This document shows, one piece after another, positions 26,211 through 35,082 of a stretch of 64,000 nucleotides of DNA. Positions within the stretch are counted from its first letter, which is position 1, and every line of letters starts with the position of its first letter. A program made the position numbers and the translations under genes. This stretch comes from Galbitalea sp036271875. GTDB taxonomy: Bacteria; Actinomycetota; Actinomycetes; Actinomycetales; Microbacteriaceae. Under the pieces are notes generated by a model that was not told the origin of the DNA, did no database searches, and saw only the letters and a list, made by a program, of their open reading frames with translations. The stretch is from contig DATAZU010000026.1 in NCBI GenBank assembly GCA_036271875.1, forward strand, positions 28,784 to 92,783, written 5' to 3'.

Positions 26211-26276
26211 TTTGCCCCCATGTGGTGCGTTTGCCCCCGTTTGTACGGGCGCAAACGCACCAGGCGGGGGCAAACG
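26211..26276. repeat. Palindromic repeat element, family A copy 2
   Basis: This is the reverse-orientation relative of 10197-10262. The core GCGTTTGC...GCAAACGC and the flanks TTTGCCCCC...GGGGGCAAA are shared, while the stem sequence GGAGC/GCTCC of copy 1 reads GGTGC/GCACC here. It lies between the Lrp gene and the next unit. Confidence 0.85.
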
Positions 26277-26292
26277 GGTTTGTATGGACACA

Positions 26293-26311
26293 TTGGTACA
26301 TAGTTGGTACA
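26293..26311 (+). promoter_or_regulatory. Tandem TTGGTACA repeats, possible YtrA-type operator
   Basis: TTGGTACA occurs at 26293-26300 and 26304-26311, one helical turn (11 bp) apart, just upstream of the unit that encodes a GntR/YtrA regulator. YtrA-type regulators commonly bind sites containing GTAC. Confidence 0.4.
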
Positions 26312-26371
26312 AATGACCCATGTCACTTATCACGATCGGCAGCGCAATCGAGACGGTCACCCGCGAGAGCC

Positions 26372-26716
26372 GTGGGCAGAAGAGCCGGGCGCGGCCAGAC
26401 CGCCGGGTCCGCCCTCGAACTCGCCTGGGATGACGCCCTTCGATCACGGGCGCTGAATTCCTTCGTGATTACACCCTTCTTTCTCGGCACATATTTCGGC
26501 AGCGTCGCGTTCGAGTGGTATCCACCCGCTCGCGGGATCGGGGAGACCATCGGGCCGGATATGCCTACGTCTGCAGCTGCCGTACTCATCCTGGTTTGGG
26601 CGATTGCTGGCATGATCAGCAAACCCCAGCGGCGATACCTACGTCGACTCTGGCCCGAGTTGGCTGCCGCGGGTGCGACGGCGTCTGCAACGCCGGCGGG
26701 GGCAAGCCACTCATGA
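26372..26716 (+). CDS. Small membrane protein coupled to a YtrA-type regulator (start uncertain)
   Basis: I do not recognise the family. From the GTG at 26372 the product is 114 residues with two hydrophobic stretches (FVITPFFLGTYFGSVAF and AAAVLILVWAIAGMI) and a basic tail KPQRRYLRRLW. Its stop overlaps the ATG of the regulator (ATGA), the usual layout of YtrA-type units where the regulator is paired with membrane or ABC proteins. The 5' end is uncertain: an ATG at 26320 in another frame has a plausible leaderless promoter and could be the true start if there is a frameshift around 26370-26430. Confidence 0.5.
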   Translation: MGRRAGRGQTAGSALELAWDDALRSRALNSFVITPFFLGTYFGSVAFEWYPPARGIGETIGPDMPTSAAAVLILVWAIAGMISKPQRRYLRRLWPELAAAGATASATPAGASHS

Positions 26717-27066
26717 TCACCATCGACTCGCGGTCCGCGACCCCACCGTACGAGCAACTGCGTGTTCAGTTCATGGATGAGGTGACCTCGGGCGCGCTCG
26801 CGGCCGGCACGCGAATCCCCACCGTGCGAAAACTCGCTGAGGACCTCGGACTCGCACCGAACACGGTTGCGCGCGCGTATCGGGAGCTCGAAGCGGACGG
26901 TTTCATCGAGACGCGCGGTCGCAACGGGTCGTTCGTGAGTGCTCAGGGCGACGCAGCGGAGAAGCAGGCACAGGAGGCCGCGCGGGCCTATGCCGACCGC
27001 ATCCGGAAGCTCGGCATCGCTCGTTCGCAGGCGCTGGCCTATGTCACCGGTGCCCTCGACGGCTAG
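26713..27066 (+). CDS. GntR-family regulator, YtrA subfamily
   Basis: 117 residues: an N-terminal winged helix-turn-helix (PPYEQLRVQFMDEV, TVRKLAEDLGLAPNTVARAY, GFIETRGRNGSFV) and a short C-terminal dimerisation helix pair, the YtrA layout without a large effector domain. The start is taken at the ATG overlapping the previous stop. It probably represses its own unit, possibly through the tandem TTGGTACA sites. Confidence 0.88.
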   Translation: MITIDSRSATPPYEQLRVQFMDEVTSGALAAGTRIPTVRKLAEDLGLAPNTVARAYRELEADGFIETRGRNGSFVSAQGDAAEKQAQEAARAYADRIRKLGIARSQALAYVTGALDG

Positions 27067-27080
27067 TCGGCGCCGCTGGA

Positions 27081-30000
27081 CTAGATGTGGAGCCCGGCCA
27101 TGCGCGGGTCGGGGTTGCCGAAGCGGTGCGCCGTGACCGAGACCGCCTGCTCGTGCAGGAACGCCAGCAACTCGACCCGGCCGGCCGTCGTCACCGGGCC
27201 GCCGTAGATCGCGACATCCGGGTTGCCCTTCAGGATGCCGGCGAGAACGGATGCGTCGCCACCGGCCAGGCGGATGCGCGTCGTCTTGAGCTCGCCGGCG
27301 ATCAAGCGGGCATGCCAGCGAGCATCCGACTCGACCACCACCGACTGGATGAGCACGGGAGACGCAAAGTCGCCGAACAAATCGACGAGCGGCTGTGGCA
27401 GCGGGATCGCGGTCGACACGAACAGCACCGATCCCGCACGAGTCCCGGCAACAATCAGCCGGGCAAGATCGCCCATCGATCCGCCCTCCGCGAGGCGGAT
27501 GGTCACGGGAATCGGCCGATAGCGGAACACGTTTCGCTCCACGCCGAGGTTGCTGACATCGCGCCGGACACCGAACTCGCTCAGCCAGGCCTTCTCGTCA
27601 CGAACGGCCGCGAGACGAACCCGATCGAACTCGAGAAACTCAAGCCCCGCCTGCGCTCGCTTGATCACGCGCGCCACGGGCTCGCTGATGCCCTCGAGCG
27701 TGAGGTCCTCGCCCGGGCCGGACTCCAGCGGCTCCCAATTGCCGAGCGTCATCAGGTAGTTGGGTCCGCCCGCCTTCGCAGATGCGCCGACCGTTGACCG
27801 TTTCCAGCCTCCGAACGGCTGGCGTCGGACAATCGCGCCCGTGATACTGCGGTTGACGTAGAGGTTGCCGGCATCCACCTGGTCGGCCCAATGCGCGACC
27901 TCGTCCGGCTCCAGCGAATGGATGCCTGCGGTGAGCCCGTAGTCGGTTGCGTTCTGCAGCGAGATCGCCTCGTCAAGCGTCGCGGCTGTCATGATGCCGA
28001 GCACCGGTCCGAAGTACTCCGTGCGGTGGAACGCGCTGCCGGGAGCGATGCCGTCACGAACGCCGGGCGACCAGAGTCGACCCGTGTCATCCAGCTGTCG
28101 TGGCGTGACCAGCCACTGCTCACCGTCGCCGAGGGACGTCAGCGCACCAAGGAGTTTCCCGGAGGCCGGTTCAATTAGCGGGCCCATCTGCGTCGTCGGG
28201 TTCGACGGCAGCCCGACCTTGAGCGTCCTGACCGAATCGATGAGTTGGCGCCGGAATCGCTCAGAGGTCGCAACCGAACCAACCAGGATCACCAGCGAAG
28301 CGGCGGAACACTTCTGCCCAGCGTGTCCGAACGCGCTCTTGACGATATCGGCGACCGCGAGGTCGAGGTCGGCCGACGGGGTGACGATGATGGCGTTCTT
28401 GCCACTCGTCTCGGCGAGCAACGGCAAATCGCTGCGCCAACTGCGGAACAGGTTCGCGGTCTCCCATGCGCCGGTCAGGATGACGCGATCAACCGCCGGA
28501 TCGGAAACCAACTGCTTGCCGAGATCGCCCTCGGCAATGTCCGCGAGTACGAGGACGTCCCGGGGAACACCCGCCTCCCAGAGCGCCTCAGCGAGAACCG
28601 CTGCACACCGGCGTGCCTGCGGGGCAGGCTTTAAGACCACACCGCTGCCCGCCGCGAGCGCCGACAGCGCGGACCCGGCTGGAATGGCGACCGGGAAGTT
28701 CCACGGTGGAGCGACGACGGTCAGGCGCGACGGCACGAATCGTGCACCGGGCACGCGGTCGAGATCTAGTGCGCGTTCGGCGTAGTAGTGGGCAAAGTCC
28801 GTGGCCTCGCTGACCTCGACGTCGCCCTCGGCGATCGTCTTTCCGGTCTCGCTTGCCATGACCTCGATGAGGCGACCCCGGAACGCCGACAGCACGTCGC
28901 CCGCGTCGTGCAGGATGCGCGCCCGGTCCGTCGCCGGTCGAGCACCCCATGCCGCTCCGGCAACGACCGTGGAGGCGATCAGCTCGTCGACCCGACCTGT
29001 CGCGGTGACGGCCGCCGCCGCGAGCGTCTCTTTGCCGAGGCTCGAGTCGGCACTCCTGGCGAGGATGCGACGACCCCAGTCGCGATTGTCCGCACGCGAC
29101 GGATCGGTGTCCGGCTCGTTCTCGAATGCGCCGAGGACGCCGGGCAGGGACGCCGGATGCAGGCGATCCTGAACCCGATTCGACGACGGGACGTCGCCAT
29201 CGAGCCCGGAGAGCGAAGCGAGGAACCGCCCAGACTCCCGCGCGAACACCTCACGGTTCGAGGCCAACTCGAAAAGGCCGCTCATGAAGTTGTCCGGGCT
29301 CGCGTTCTCCTCAAGCCGTCGCACCAGATAGCTGATAGCTGAGTCGAACTCACCGGGGTGCACGACGGGCGTGTACAGCAGCAGGCCGCCGACATCCCGC
29401 TTGACCACCTCTGCCTGGCCCGTCGCCATGCCCAGGAGCATCTCGAACTCGACGCGGGTATCGACATGGCGCTGCTTCGCAAGCAGCCATGCGTATGCGA
29501 CATCGAACAGGTTGTGACCTGCGACACCGATGCGCACGGCGTCGGTGTGCTCTGGCGTGAGCGCCCAGTTCAGGACACGCTTGTAGTTGGTGTCCGTCTC
29601 GACCTTGTGCGCGTATGTCGCGAGCGGCCACCCGTGCATGGATGCATCGACACGCTCCATCGCGAGGTTCGCGCCCTTGGCGACGCGAACCTTGATGCCG
29701 GAACCTCCCGAGGCGAGGCGCTTCGTGGCCCATTCGGTCAGGTCCTGCAACGCGCCGAGTGCGTCCGGCAAGTAGGCCTGAAGCACAATTCCGGCCTGAA
29801 GTTTCTCGAGCCGGGGCTGGTCGAGGATGCGCTTGAACACCGCGACCGTGAGGTCGAGGTCGCGAAACTCCTCCATGTCGAGATTAATGAACTTGGGACT
29901 GGGCGAACCGGCCGCGAGTTCATAGAGCGGAGTGAGGCGCTCAACCACCCGCTCCACGGTCTCCTCGAACGCCCACATCGACAGCTGTGCCGCGACAGAC

Positions 30001-30560
30001 GACACCTTGATCGAGACGTAGTCGACATCGTCGCGCTCGAGCAGCGTGCGCGTTCCGGCGAGGCGACGGTCCGACTCCGCATCCCCGAGGACGGCTTCGC
30101 CGAGCAGGTTGATGTTGAGACGGATGTGCTGGCGCCGCAGGTGGCGGAGCGTCTTGTCCAGGCTCTTCGGCGTCGCATCGACGACGAGGTGGCTGACCAT
30201 GCCGCGCAGAACGCGACGCGCAATCGGCACGACAATCCACGGTAGGAGTGGCGCGAATCCGCCCCCGATCACGACGGCGATCCGCAGGTACCACGGCAAA
30301 AAGCCCGGGATGGCCCGGCTCAGCTTCTCCAGGTTGCGGGCGGCGACGTGAAGATCTTCCGGACGCACAACCCGATCAACGAATCCGAGGGTGAACTCAA
30401 GTCCGAGTGGATCGCGCAGCACCCCGGCGAGGCGCTCGGCGCTCTTGTCCGGCGCGATTTGAGCGGAGTCGCTCAGCCAGCGATGCACGGTGGCGATGGC
30501 TTCATCCGCCAGGTCCGACTGGGCTCCCGCTGCGACGGGTTCGACACTCGACATGCTCAC
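27081..30560 (-). CDS. putA: Bifunctional proline dehydrogenase / glutamate-semialdehyde dehydrogenase
   Basis: 1159 residues. The proline dehydrogenase barrel spans roughly 60-450, with FDVAYAWLLAKQRH and RVEFEMLLGMA. The aldehyde dehydrogenase domain is about 520-1000, with APPWNFPVAIPAGSALSAL and the catalytic cysteine in GHAGQKCSAASL (about 751). A C-terminal extension of about 150 residues follows. It oxidises proline to glutamate with FAD and NAD. There is no N-terminal ribbon-helix-helix, so unlike E. coli PutA it is not a DNA-binding repressor. The GTG at 30560 is chosen for its AAGAGAGG at 9 bp; an ATG at 30554 is the alternative. Confidence 0.93.
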   Translation of the reverse strand: MSMSSVEPVAAGAQSDLADEAIATVHRWLSDSAQIAPDKSAERLAGVLRDPLGLEFTLGFVDRVVRPEDLHVAARNLEKLSRAIPGFLPWYLRIAVVIGGGFAPLLPWIVVPIARRVLRGMVSHLVVDATPKSLDKTLRHLRRQHIRLNINLLGEAVLGDAESDRRLAGTRTLLERDDVDYVSIKVSSVAAQLSMWAFEETVERVVERLTPLYELAAGSPSPKFINLDMEEFRDLDLTVAVFKRILDQPRLEKLQAGIVLQAYLPDALGALQDLTEWATKRLASGGSGIKVRVAKGANLAMERVDASMHGWPLATYAHKVETDTNYKRVLNWALTPEHTDAVRIGVAGHNLFDVAYAWLLAKQRHVDTRVEFEMLLGMATGQAEVVKRDVGGLLLYTPVVHPGEFDSAISYLVRRLEENASPDNFMSGLFELASNREVFARESGRFLASLSGLDGDVPSSNRVQDRLHPASLPGVLGAFENEPDTDPSRADNRDWGRRILARSADSSLGKETLAAAAVTATGRVDELIASTVVAGAAWGARPATDRARILHDAGDVLSAFRGRLIEVMASETGKTIAEGDVEVSEATDFAHYYAERALDLDRVPGARFVPSRLTVVAPPWNFPVAIPAGSALSALAAGSGVVLKPAPQARRCAAVLAEALWEAGVPRDVLVLADIAEGDLGKQLVSDPAVDRVILTGAWETANLFRSWRSDLPLLAETSGKNAIIVTPSADLDLAVADIVKSAFGHAGQKCSAASLVILVGSVATSERFRRQLIDSVRTLKVGLPSNPTTQMGPLIEPASGKLLGALTSLGDGEQWLVTPRQLDDTGRLWSPGVRDGIAPGSAFHRTEYFGPVLGIMTAATLDEAISLQNATDYGLTAGIHSLEPDEVAHWADQVDAGNLYVNRSITGAIVRRQPFGGWKRSTVGASAKAGGPNYLMTLGNWEPLESGPGEDLTLEGISEPVARVIKRAQAGLEFLEFDRVRLAAVRDEKAWLSEFGVRRDVSNLGVERNVFRYRPIPVTIRLAEGGSMGDLARLIVAGTRAGSVLFVSTAIPLPQPLVDLFGDFASPVLIQSVVVESDARWHARLIAGELKTTRIRLAGGDASVLAGILKGNPDVAIYGGPVTTAGRVELLAFLHEQAVSVTAHRFGNPDPRMAGLHI

Positions 30561-30641
30561 GACACTATGCCTCTCTTGCGTACTGACGCTGTGTCGTCCA
30601 GCCTGAGGCATGACTACAGTTCATAAAAAGCGATGGTTTTC

Positions 30642-30668
30642 ATTCGGTATTGTGAAGGAAATCCGAAT
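30642..30668. promoter_or_regulatory. ATTCGG-N15-CCGAAT inverted repeat in the putA/LysR divergent region
   Basis: ATTCGG at 30642-30647 and CCGAAT at 30663-30668 form a dyad typical of LysR-type binding sites. It lies in the 144-bp AT-richer region between putA and the LysR gene. Confidence 0.4.
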
Positions 30669-30704
30669 AATTGGTGGCGGCGCGAATTTCGATGGGAGGT
30701 GTCG

Positions 30705-31601
30705 GTGCTTGATCTCAAGCGACTCGCGCTGCTTCGTGAACTGAAGCTCCGCGGCACGATTGCCGCTGTCGCATCGTCGCTCTCGTACAGTCCGTCTTCC
30801 GTGTCCCAGCAGCTCTCACTGCTTGAGTCCGAAGTTGGCGTTGCCCTGCTGGTGAAATCCGGTCGGCGGGTGCGACTGACCCCCGCGGCAGAACTGCTCG
30901 TCGAGCACGCGACCGCACTGCTCGAACGAGTTGAGTTGCTCGAGTCTGAACTCGGCGAGTTCGGCTCGGCACCATCCGGCACCGTGCGCCTTGCGGTTTT
31001 CCAGTCCGCCGCTCTCGGGATCATCCCGCAGGCGTTGACCTTGCTGGCGAAGGAACATCCGACCCTGCGCGTCGAAATCACCCAGCGCGAACCGGAGAGC
31101 GCGCTCGCCGCCGTGTGGGCGCGCGAGTTCGATCTGGTTATCGCCGAACAGTATCCGGGCCACGTGGCGCCACGCAGCGACGAACTCGACCGCCAACCGC
31201 TGTGCAGCGACATGATTCGACTTGGCGCCCCAACGGATGCTGTGCAATCGCTCGGCGACGCCGCGGCCGTTCCCTGGGTGATGGAGCCGCGGGGAACCGC
31301 ATCCCGCCACTGGGCGGAGCAGACCTGCCGCCTCGCCGGGTTCGAACCGGATGTCCGATTCGAAACAGCAGACCTCCAGGCACATATCCGGCTGGTCGAA
31401 TCCGGACATGCGGCCGCACTGCTACCCGACCTGGTCTGGGGAACGCGAGCGCCCACGATCCGCGTTCTGGAGCTCCCGAGCCGGCCCCGTCGCGAGGTCT
31501 TCACCTCAGCGCGACGATCAGGCAGCGCCAGCGCGACGATCTCCGCCTGCCGCGACGTACTCGCGCGCTCGGTGGAAGAACTCTGGCTTGACCATAGCTA
31601 G
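30705..31601 (+). CDS. LysR-family transcriptional regulator
   Basis: 298 residues from a GTG with GGGAGG 5 bp upstream. The N-terminal winged helix (LDLKRLALLRELKLRG, SYSPSSVSQQLSLLE) and the periplasmic-binding-protein-like effector domain (GTVRLAVFQSAALGIIPQA onward) are clear. It is divergent from putA and probably an activator responding to proline or a related amino acid; this is inferred from position. Confidence 0.88.
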   Translation: MLDLKRLALLRELKLRGTIAAVASSLSYSPSSVSQQLSLLESEVGVALLVKSGRRVRLTPAAELLVEHATALLERVELLESELGEFGSAPSGTVRLAVFQSAALGIIPQALTLLAKEHPTLRVEITQREPESALAAVWAREFDLVIAEQYPGHVAPRSDELDRQPLCSDMIRLGAPTDAVQSLGDAAAVPWVMEPRGTASRHWAEQTCRLAGFEPDVRFETADLQAHIRLVESGHAAALLPDLVWGTRAPTIRVLELPSRPRREVFTSARRSGSASATISACRDVLARSVEELWLDHS

Positions 31602-31616
31602 CGGCGCCGATCTCTC

Positions 31617-31622
31617 TACAAT
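31617..31622 (+). promoter_or_regulatory. -10 element of a leaderless promoter (MarR regulator)
   Basis: TACAAT, 6 nt before the ATG at 31629, with no ribosome site between. Confidence 0.55.
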
Positions 31623-31628
31623 GAGTCC

Positions 31629-32132
31629 ATGTCTGAGGTGTCCAGCGTCAGCGAAGACGAATGGGATGTCTGGCGCGCTTTCCACGCGATGCGACGCCAG
31701 CTCGATCTTGTGCTGGATCGCCACCTGCAACAGGACGCCGGGATCTCCGGCCCCGACTACGAGATCCTGCTCACACTCTTCGAAGCCCCGCGCAACCAAC
31801 TCAGATCGCGCGAGCTGTCCGAGCTTCTCGGCTGGGAGAAGAGCCGTCTGTCCCACCAGGTCACCCGGATGGAAGCTCGCGGCCTGGTCGCACGGACCGA
31901 GTGCGACACGGATGCTCGCGGCACCTGGATCGGCATCACCGCACTCGGGCGGCGTACGACGCTTGGTGCGATGCGCGACCATGCCCTGACCGTGCGACGA
32001 CTGTTCTTCGATGTGCTCACGGACGAGGAGCAGGCAGTACTGCGGACCGTGTCCTCGCGCGTTCTCGACACCATCGATCCGCCCGCGTGTCACCGGGAGG
32101 ATGACGCGGAACAGGCATCCGGCGCCGCGTGA
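31629..32132 (+). CDS. MarR-family transcriptional regulator
   Basis: 167 residues with the MarR winged helix: GISGPDYEILLTLFE, LRSRELSELLGWEKSRLSHQVTRME, GLVARTECDTDARGTWIGIT (the wing). Its stop overlaps the start of the next flavoprotein gene (GTGA), so the two are translationally coupled. MarR proteins usually repress adjacent detoxification or redox genes and release DNA on binding small aromatic or oxidised molecules. A leaderless start is predicted. Confidence 0.9.
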   Translation: MSEVSSVSEDEWDVWRAFHAMRRQLDLVLDRHLQQDAGISGPDYEILLTLFEAPRNQLRSRELSELLGWEKSRLSHQVTRMEARGLVARTECDTDARGTWIGITALGRRTTLGAMRDHALTVRRLFFDVLTDEEQAVLRTVSSRVLDTIDPPACHREDDAEQASGAA

Positions 32133-33682
32133 CCGGCCTCTACGACGCGGTCATCGTCGGCGGCGGCCACAATGGCCTGACCGCGGCCGCCTACCTCGCC
32201 CAGGCGGGCAAGAGGGTACTAGTCCTGGAAAAACTCGACCACTTCGGCGGAGCTGCCGTGTCGGCGCAGTCCTTTGACGGCGTTGAGGCTCGGCTTTCGC
32301 GATACTCGTACCTGGTGTCCCTCCTGCCCGCCCGGATCATCAGGGACCTTGGCCTGGACGTTCGGTTGAAGCGGCGGCGTTATTCCTCGTATACGCCCCG
32401 GCCCGGCAGCGAATCCGGTCTTCTGATCGATGCGGGCGATCCGTCAGCCACCGCGGCGGCACTCGGCCCGGATGCCGCGGCGTGGGCCTCCTTCTATGAC
32501 GGAACGGCGCAGATCGCCCGCGCTATGTTCCCGACCGTTCTCGAACCCCTTCTCACGCGATCGGAGTCCCGCGCGGCCGTGGGGGATGATCGGCTCTGGG
32601 ACGAGCTCATCGAGCAGCCCATAGGCCAGACCATCGAGTCGACGTTCAGCGACGATCTCGTTCGCGGCGTCGTCCTTACGGACGCGCTGATCGGCACGTT
32701 TGCGCCGAACGTCGATCCGACCCTGGCGGGCAACCGTTGCTTCCTGTACCACGTCATCGGAAACGAGACCGGTAACTGGGATGTCCCGGTGGGCGGGATG
32801 GGTGCTGTGTCGAGCGAACTGCTGGATGCGGCGCGAACCGCCGGTGCGGAGCTCGCGTCGGGAGCGGACGTGATCGCGGTCACTCCGGACGGCGAGGTCA
32901 TCTATCGCGTTGGCGAGACCGAGCACACCGTTGGTGCGCGATACGTCCTGGCGAATGTCGCACCGTACGCCCTCGACCAACTGCTGGCCGGCCCTTCGAC
33001 AGGCTCAGGGACCGGGCCGAAACCCGAGGGTGCCCAGGTCAAGGTCAATCTGCTGCTGAAGCGACTGCCAAAACTGCTCGATGGCGCGGTCGCGCCCGCA
33101 GCCGCCTTCGGGGGCACGTTCCACATCAACGAGCTGTGGTCGCAGCTTGATGCCGCATACGACACGGCCGCCGCTGGCGGCATCCCCTCGCCCCTGCCCT
33201 GCGAGATCTACTGCCACTCGCTCACCGATCCGAGCATCCTGTCGCCCGATCTGCAGGCGAGCGGCGCCCAAACGCTGACGGTGTTCGGGCTGCACACTCC
33301 CGATCGCCTCGTCGATTCGGAGACCAATGACTCGCAGCGCGCGAGGCTTCAGACGGCCGTCGTCGCCTCTCTGAACTCGGTGCTCGGCGAGCCGGTCGAG
33401 GACCTCTTGCTCACCGATGCCCACGGCAATCCAACGATCGAAACCAAAACCACGCTCGACATCGAGCTGGCGATCGGGATGCCAGGAGGCAACATCTTCC
33501 ACGGGCCGCTCAGCTGGCCGTTCGTCGAGGAGAATGCGCCCCTGAACACTCCCGCCGAACGCTGGGGAGTCGCGACGGCGCATCCCCGCATCCTGCTGTG
33601 CGGGTCCGGCGCCAGGCGCGGCGGAGCAGTCAGCGGGATCGGCGGTCACAACGCCGCGATGGCCGTGCTGGAAGCCGGCTAG
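32129..33682 (+). CDS. FAD-dependent oxidoreductase, phytoene-desaturase/PYROXD2-like
   Basis: 517 residues. The N-terminal FAD-binding motif is VGGGHNGLTAAAYL (residues 10-23), followed by VLEKLDHFGGAAVS. The C-terminal FAD segment is GGAVSGIGGHNAA. The pattern matches the PYROXD2/carotenoid-desaturase-like branch of the amine-oxidase superfamily; the substrate is unknown. Residues 289-295 (PSTGSGT) are encoded by a 21-bp dispersed repeat also found in hemB. It is coupled to the MarR gene upstream. Confidence 0.85.
   Translation: MTGLYDAVIVGGGHNGLTAAAYLAQAGKRVLVLEKLDHFGGAAVSAQSFDGVEARLSRYSYLVSLLPARIIRDLGLDVRLKRRRYSSYTPRPGSESGLLIDAGDPSATAAALGPDAAAWASFYDGTAQIARAMFPTVLEPLLTRSESRAAVGDDRLWDELIEQPIGQTIESTFSDDLVRGVVLTDALIGTFAPNVDPTLAGNRCFLYHVIGNETGNWDVPVGGMGAVSSELLDAARTAGAELASGADVIAVTPDGEVIYRVGETEHTVGARYVLANVAPYALDQLLAGPSTGSGTGPKPEGAQVKVNLLLKRLPKLLDGAVAPAAAFGGTFHINELWSQLDAAYDTAAAGGIPSPLPCEIYCHSLTDPSILSPDLQASGAQTLTVFGLHTPDRLVDSETNDSQRARLQTAVVASLNSVLGEPVEDLLLTDAHGNPTIETKTTLDIELAIGMPGGNIFHGPLSWPFVEENAPLNTPAERWGVATAHPRILLCGSGARRGGAVSGIGGHNAAMAVLEAG
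32993..33013 (+). repeat. 21-bp dispersed repeat inside a coding region, copy 1
   Basis: The 21-bp unit is identical, on the coding strand, to the one in hemB at 45088-45108 and encodes PSTGSGT in both proteins. Such TCGACAGGCTCA-type repeats are abundant in many Micrococcales genomes. Confidence 0.85.
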
Positions 33683-33697
33683 GTCAGTCGGTCACGC

Positions 33698-33703
33698 TAA
33701 GTT
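33698..33703 (+). promoter_or_regulatory. -10 element of a leaderless promoter (FAD-linked oxidase)
   Basis: TAAGTT, 6 nt before the ATG at 33710. Confidence 0.5.
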
Positions 33704-33709
33704 TGCGGG

Positions 33710-35062
33710 ATGGTTGATGTCGCGCTGCTGCGTTCCCGCGTTTCCGGCCCGGTACTCACCAGGGACGATCCCGCGTTCGCCGATGAGGTCAAGAGCTGGC
33801 TCCTCAACTACACCCACTCCCCGGAAGTCGTGGTTGGCGTCACGTCCGCACAAGATGTCGTCGAGGCCGTAAAGTTCGCCATCGCGAACCAGCTGCCCGT
33901 GCGAGTGCAGGCGACGGGACACGCCGCCGACGTTGCCGTAACCGACGGTCTGCTCATCACGACCAGGCGACTCGATTCTTTGGAGATCGACGAGAAGACC
34001 CACCTCGCGACGATCGGCGCTGGACTGGAATGGGAGCGCGTCGTCGCAGCATCGACGCCGCTTGGCCTCATGCCGATTGTGGGATCATCCAGCACCGTTG
34101 GGGCAGTCGGCTTTCTGCTCGGGGGTGGCTGCGGGCCACTCGCCTGCAGTCACGGGTTCGGCAGTGACTGGGTGCGCGGCTTCCAACTCGTGACCGGCAG
34201 CGGCGAGCTCGTTCGCGCAAACGCCGAGGAGAACACCGACCTCTTCTGGGCCCTCCGCGGTGGGAAGGGCGGATTCGGCGTCGTGACCGAGGTGACGATC
34301 GAACTTGCCGAGCTACCCGAGCTCTACGGCGGCTCACTCACATTCGACGCTCCAGACATTGACGCGGCCCTGCGCGCCTGGGTCAGCTATCTCGACACGG
34401 CCGATCCCCGCGTCTCCACGAGTGTTGCGATCACGCGCGTTCCCGACCTGCCGTTCATTCCCGAGATCGTGCGAGGTCACACCCTGCTCGCGGTGCGATT
34501 CGCATTCCCGGGATCCGCAGCCGAGGGCGAGAAGCTCGCGGCGCCGCTGCGCGCGGCCGCCCCGGTGTACATCGATGCGCTTGCCGAAATGGATCCCGCG
34601 CTGATGGATGCCATTCACGGCGATCCGAAGGATCCGGCAGCCGGATGGGTGGCCGGCCGCATGCTCAGCGACCTGGATGAGGAACTCGCCGACACCATCC
34701 TGGGGTTCGCCGGTGCCGGCAAGGACTTCCCCTTCGTCGCTCTCGAAATGCGACACCTGGGACTCGCGACCGAGACGGATGTCCCGGGCGGCTCGGCGGT
34801 GAGTGGGCGATCGGCCAGGGCGACGCTTAGCCTGTTCGGTGCCCCGAACCAGGAACTCTGGAAAACGGTCGTTCCCGACGCCGCGCGCGCTCTCTACGAC
34901 GCCGTCGGCAAGTGGGTCGATGCCGAGAACAACATCAACTTCGCCCCCGCGCCGACCTCGCGTGAAGAATACGAAGCGATCTGGCCCAGGCACATCTTCG
35001 ATCGACTGCAAACCATTCGCGCACAGTACGACCCCAGAGGAACCTTCGTCTACGGCTTCTGA
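33710..35062 (+). CDS. FAD-linked oxidoreductase, BBE-like (PCMH-type FAD domain)
   Basis: 450 residues. The FAD-binding PCMH domain occupies about 30-210, with RVQATGHAAD carrying the candidate histidine for covalent flavin attachment, GSSSTVGAVGFLLGGGCG and ALRGGKGGFGVVTEVTIEL. The C-terminal berberine-bridge motif is DAENNINFAP near 415. Family members oxidise carbohydrates, alkaloids or other alcohols with oxygen. A leaderless promoter precedes it, so it is probably not simply part of the MarR unit, although it follows by 27 bp. Confidence 0.85.
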   Translation: MVDVALLRSRVSGPVLTRDDPAFADEVKSWLLNYTHSPEVVVGVTSAQDVVEAVKFAIANQLPVRVQATGHAADVAVTDGLLITTRRLDSLEIDEKTHLATIGAGLEWERVVAASTPLGLMPIVGSSSTVGAVGFLLGGGCGPLACSHGFGSDWVRGFQLVTGSGELVRANAEENTDLFWALRGGKGGFGVVTEVTIELAELPELYGGSLTFDAPDIDAALRAWVSYLDTADPRVSTSVAITRVPDLPFIPEIVRGHTLLAVRFAFPGSAAEGEKLAAPLRAAAPVYIDALAEMDPALMDAIHGDPKDPAAGWVAGRMLSDLDEELADTILGFAGAGKDFPFVALEMRHLGLATETDVPGGSAVSGRSARATLSLFGAPNQELWKTVVPDAARALYDAVGKWVDAENNINFAPAPTSREEYEAIWPRHIFDRLQTIRAQYDPRGTFVYGF

Positions 35063-35082
35063 ACCATCCAGTGCGAAACTAT

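Noticed and set aside
26313..26455. A 47-codon frame starting at the ATG at 26313
   Set aside because: The translation is Pro/Arg-rich without a pattern and overlaps the better-supported membrane protein frame.
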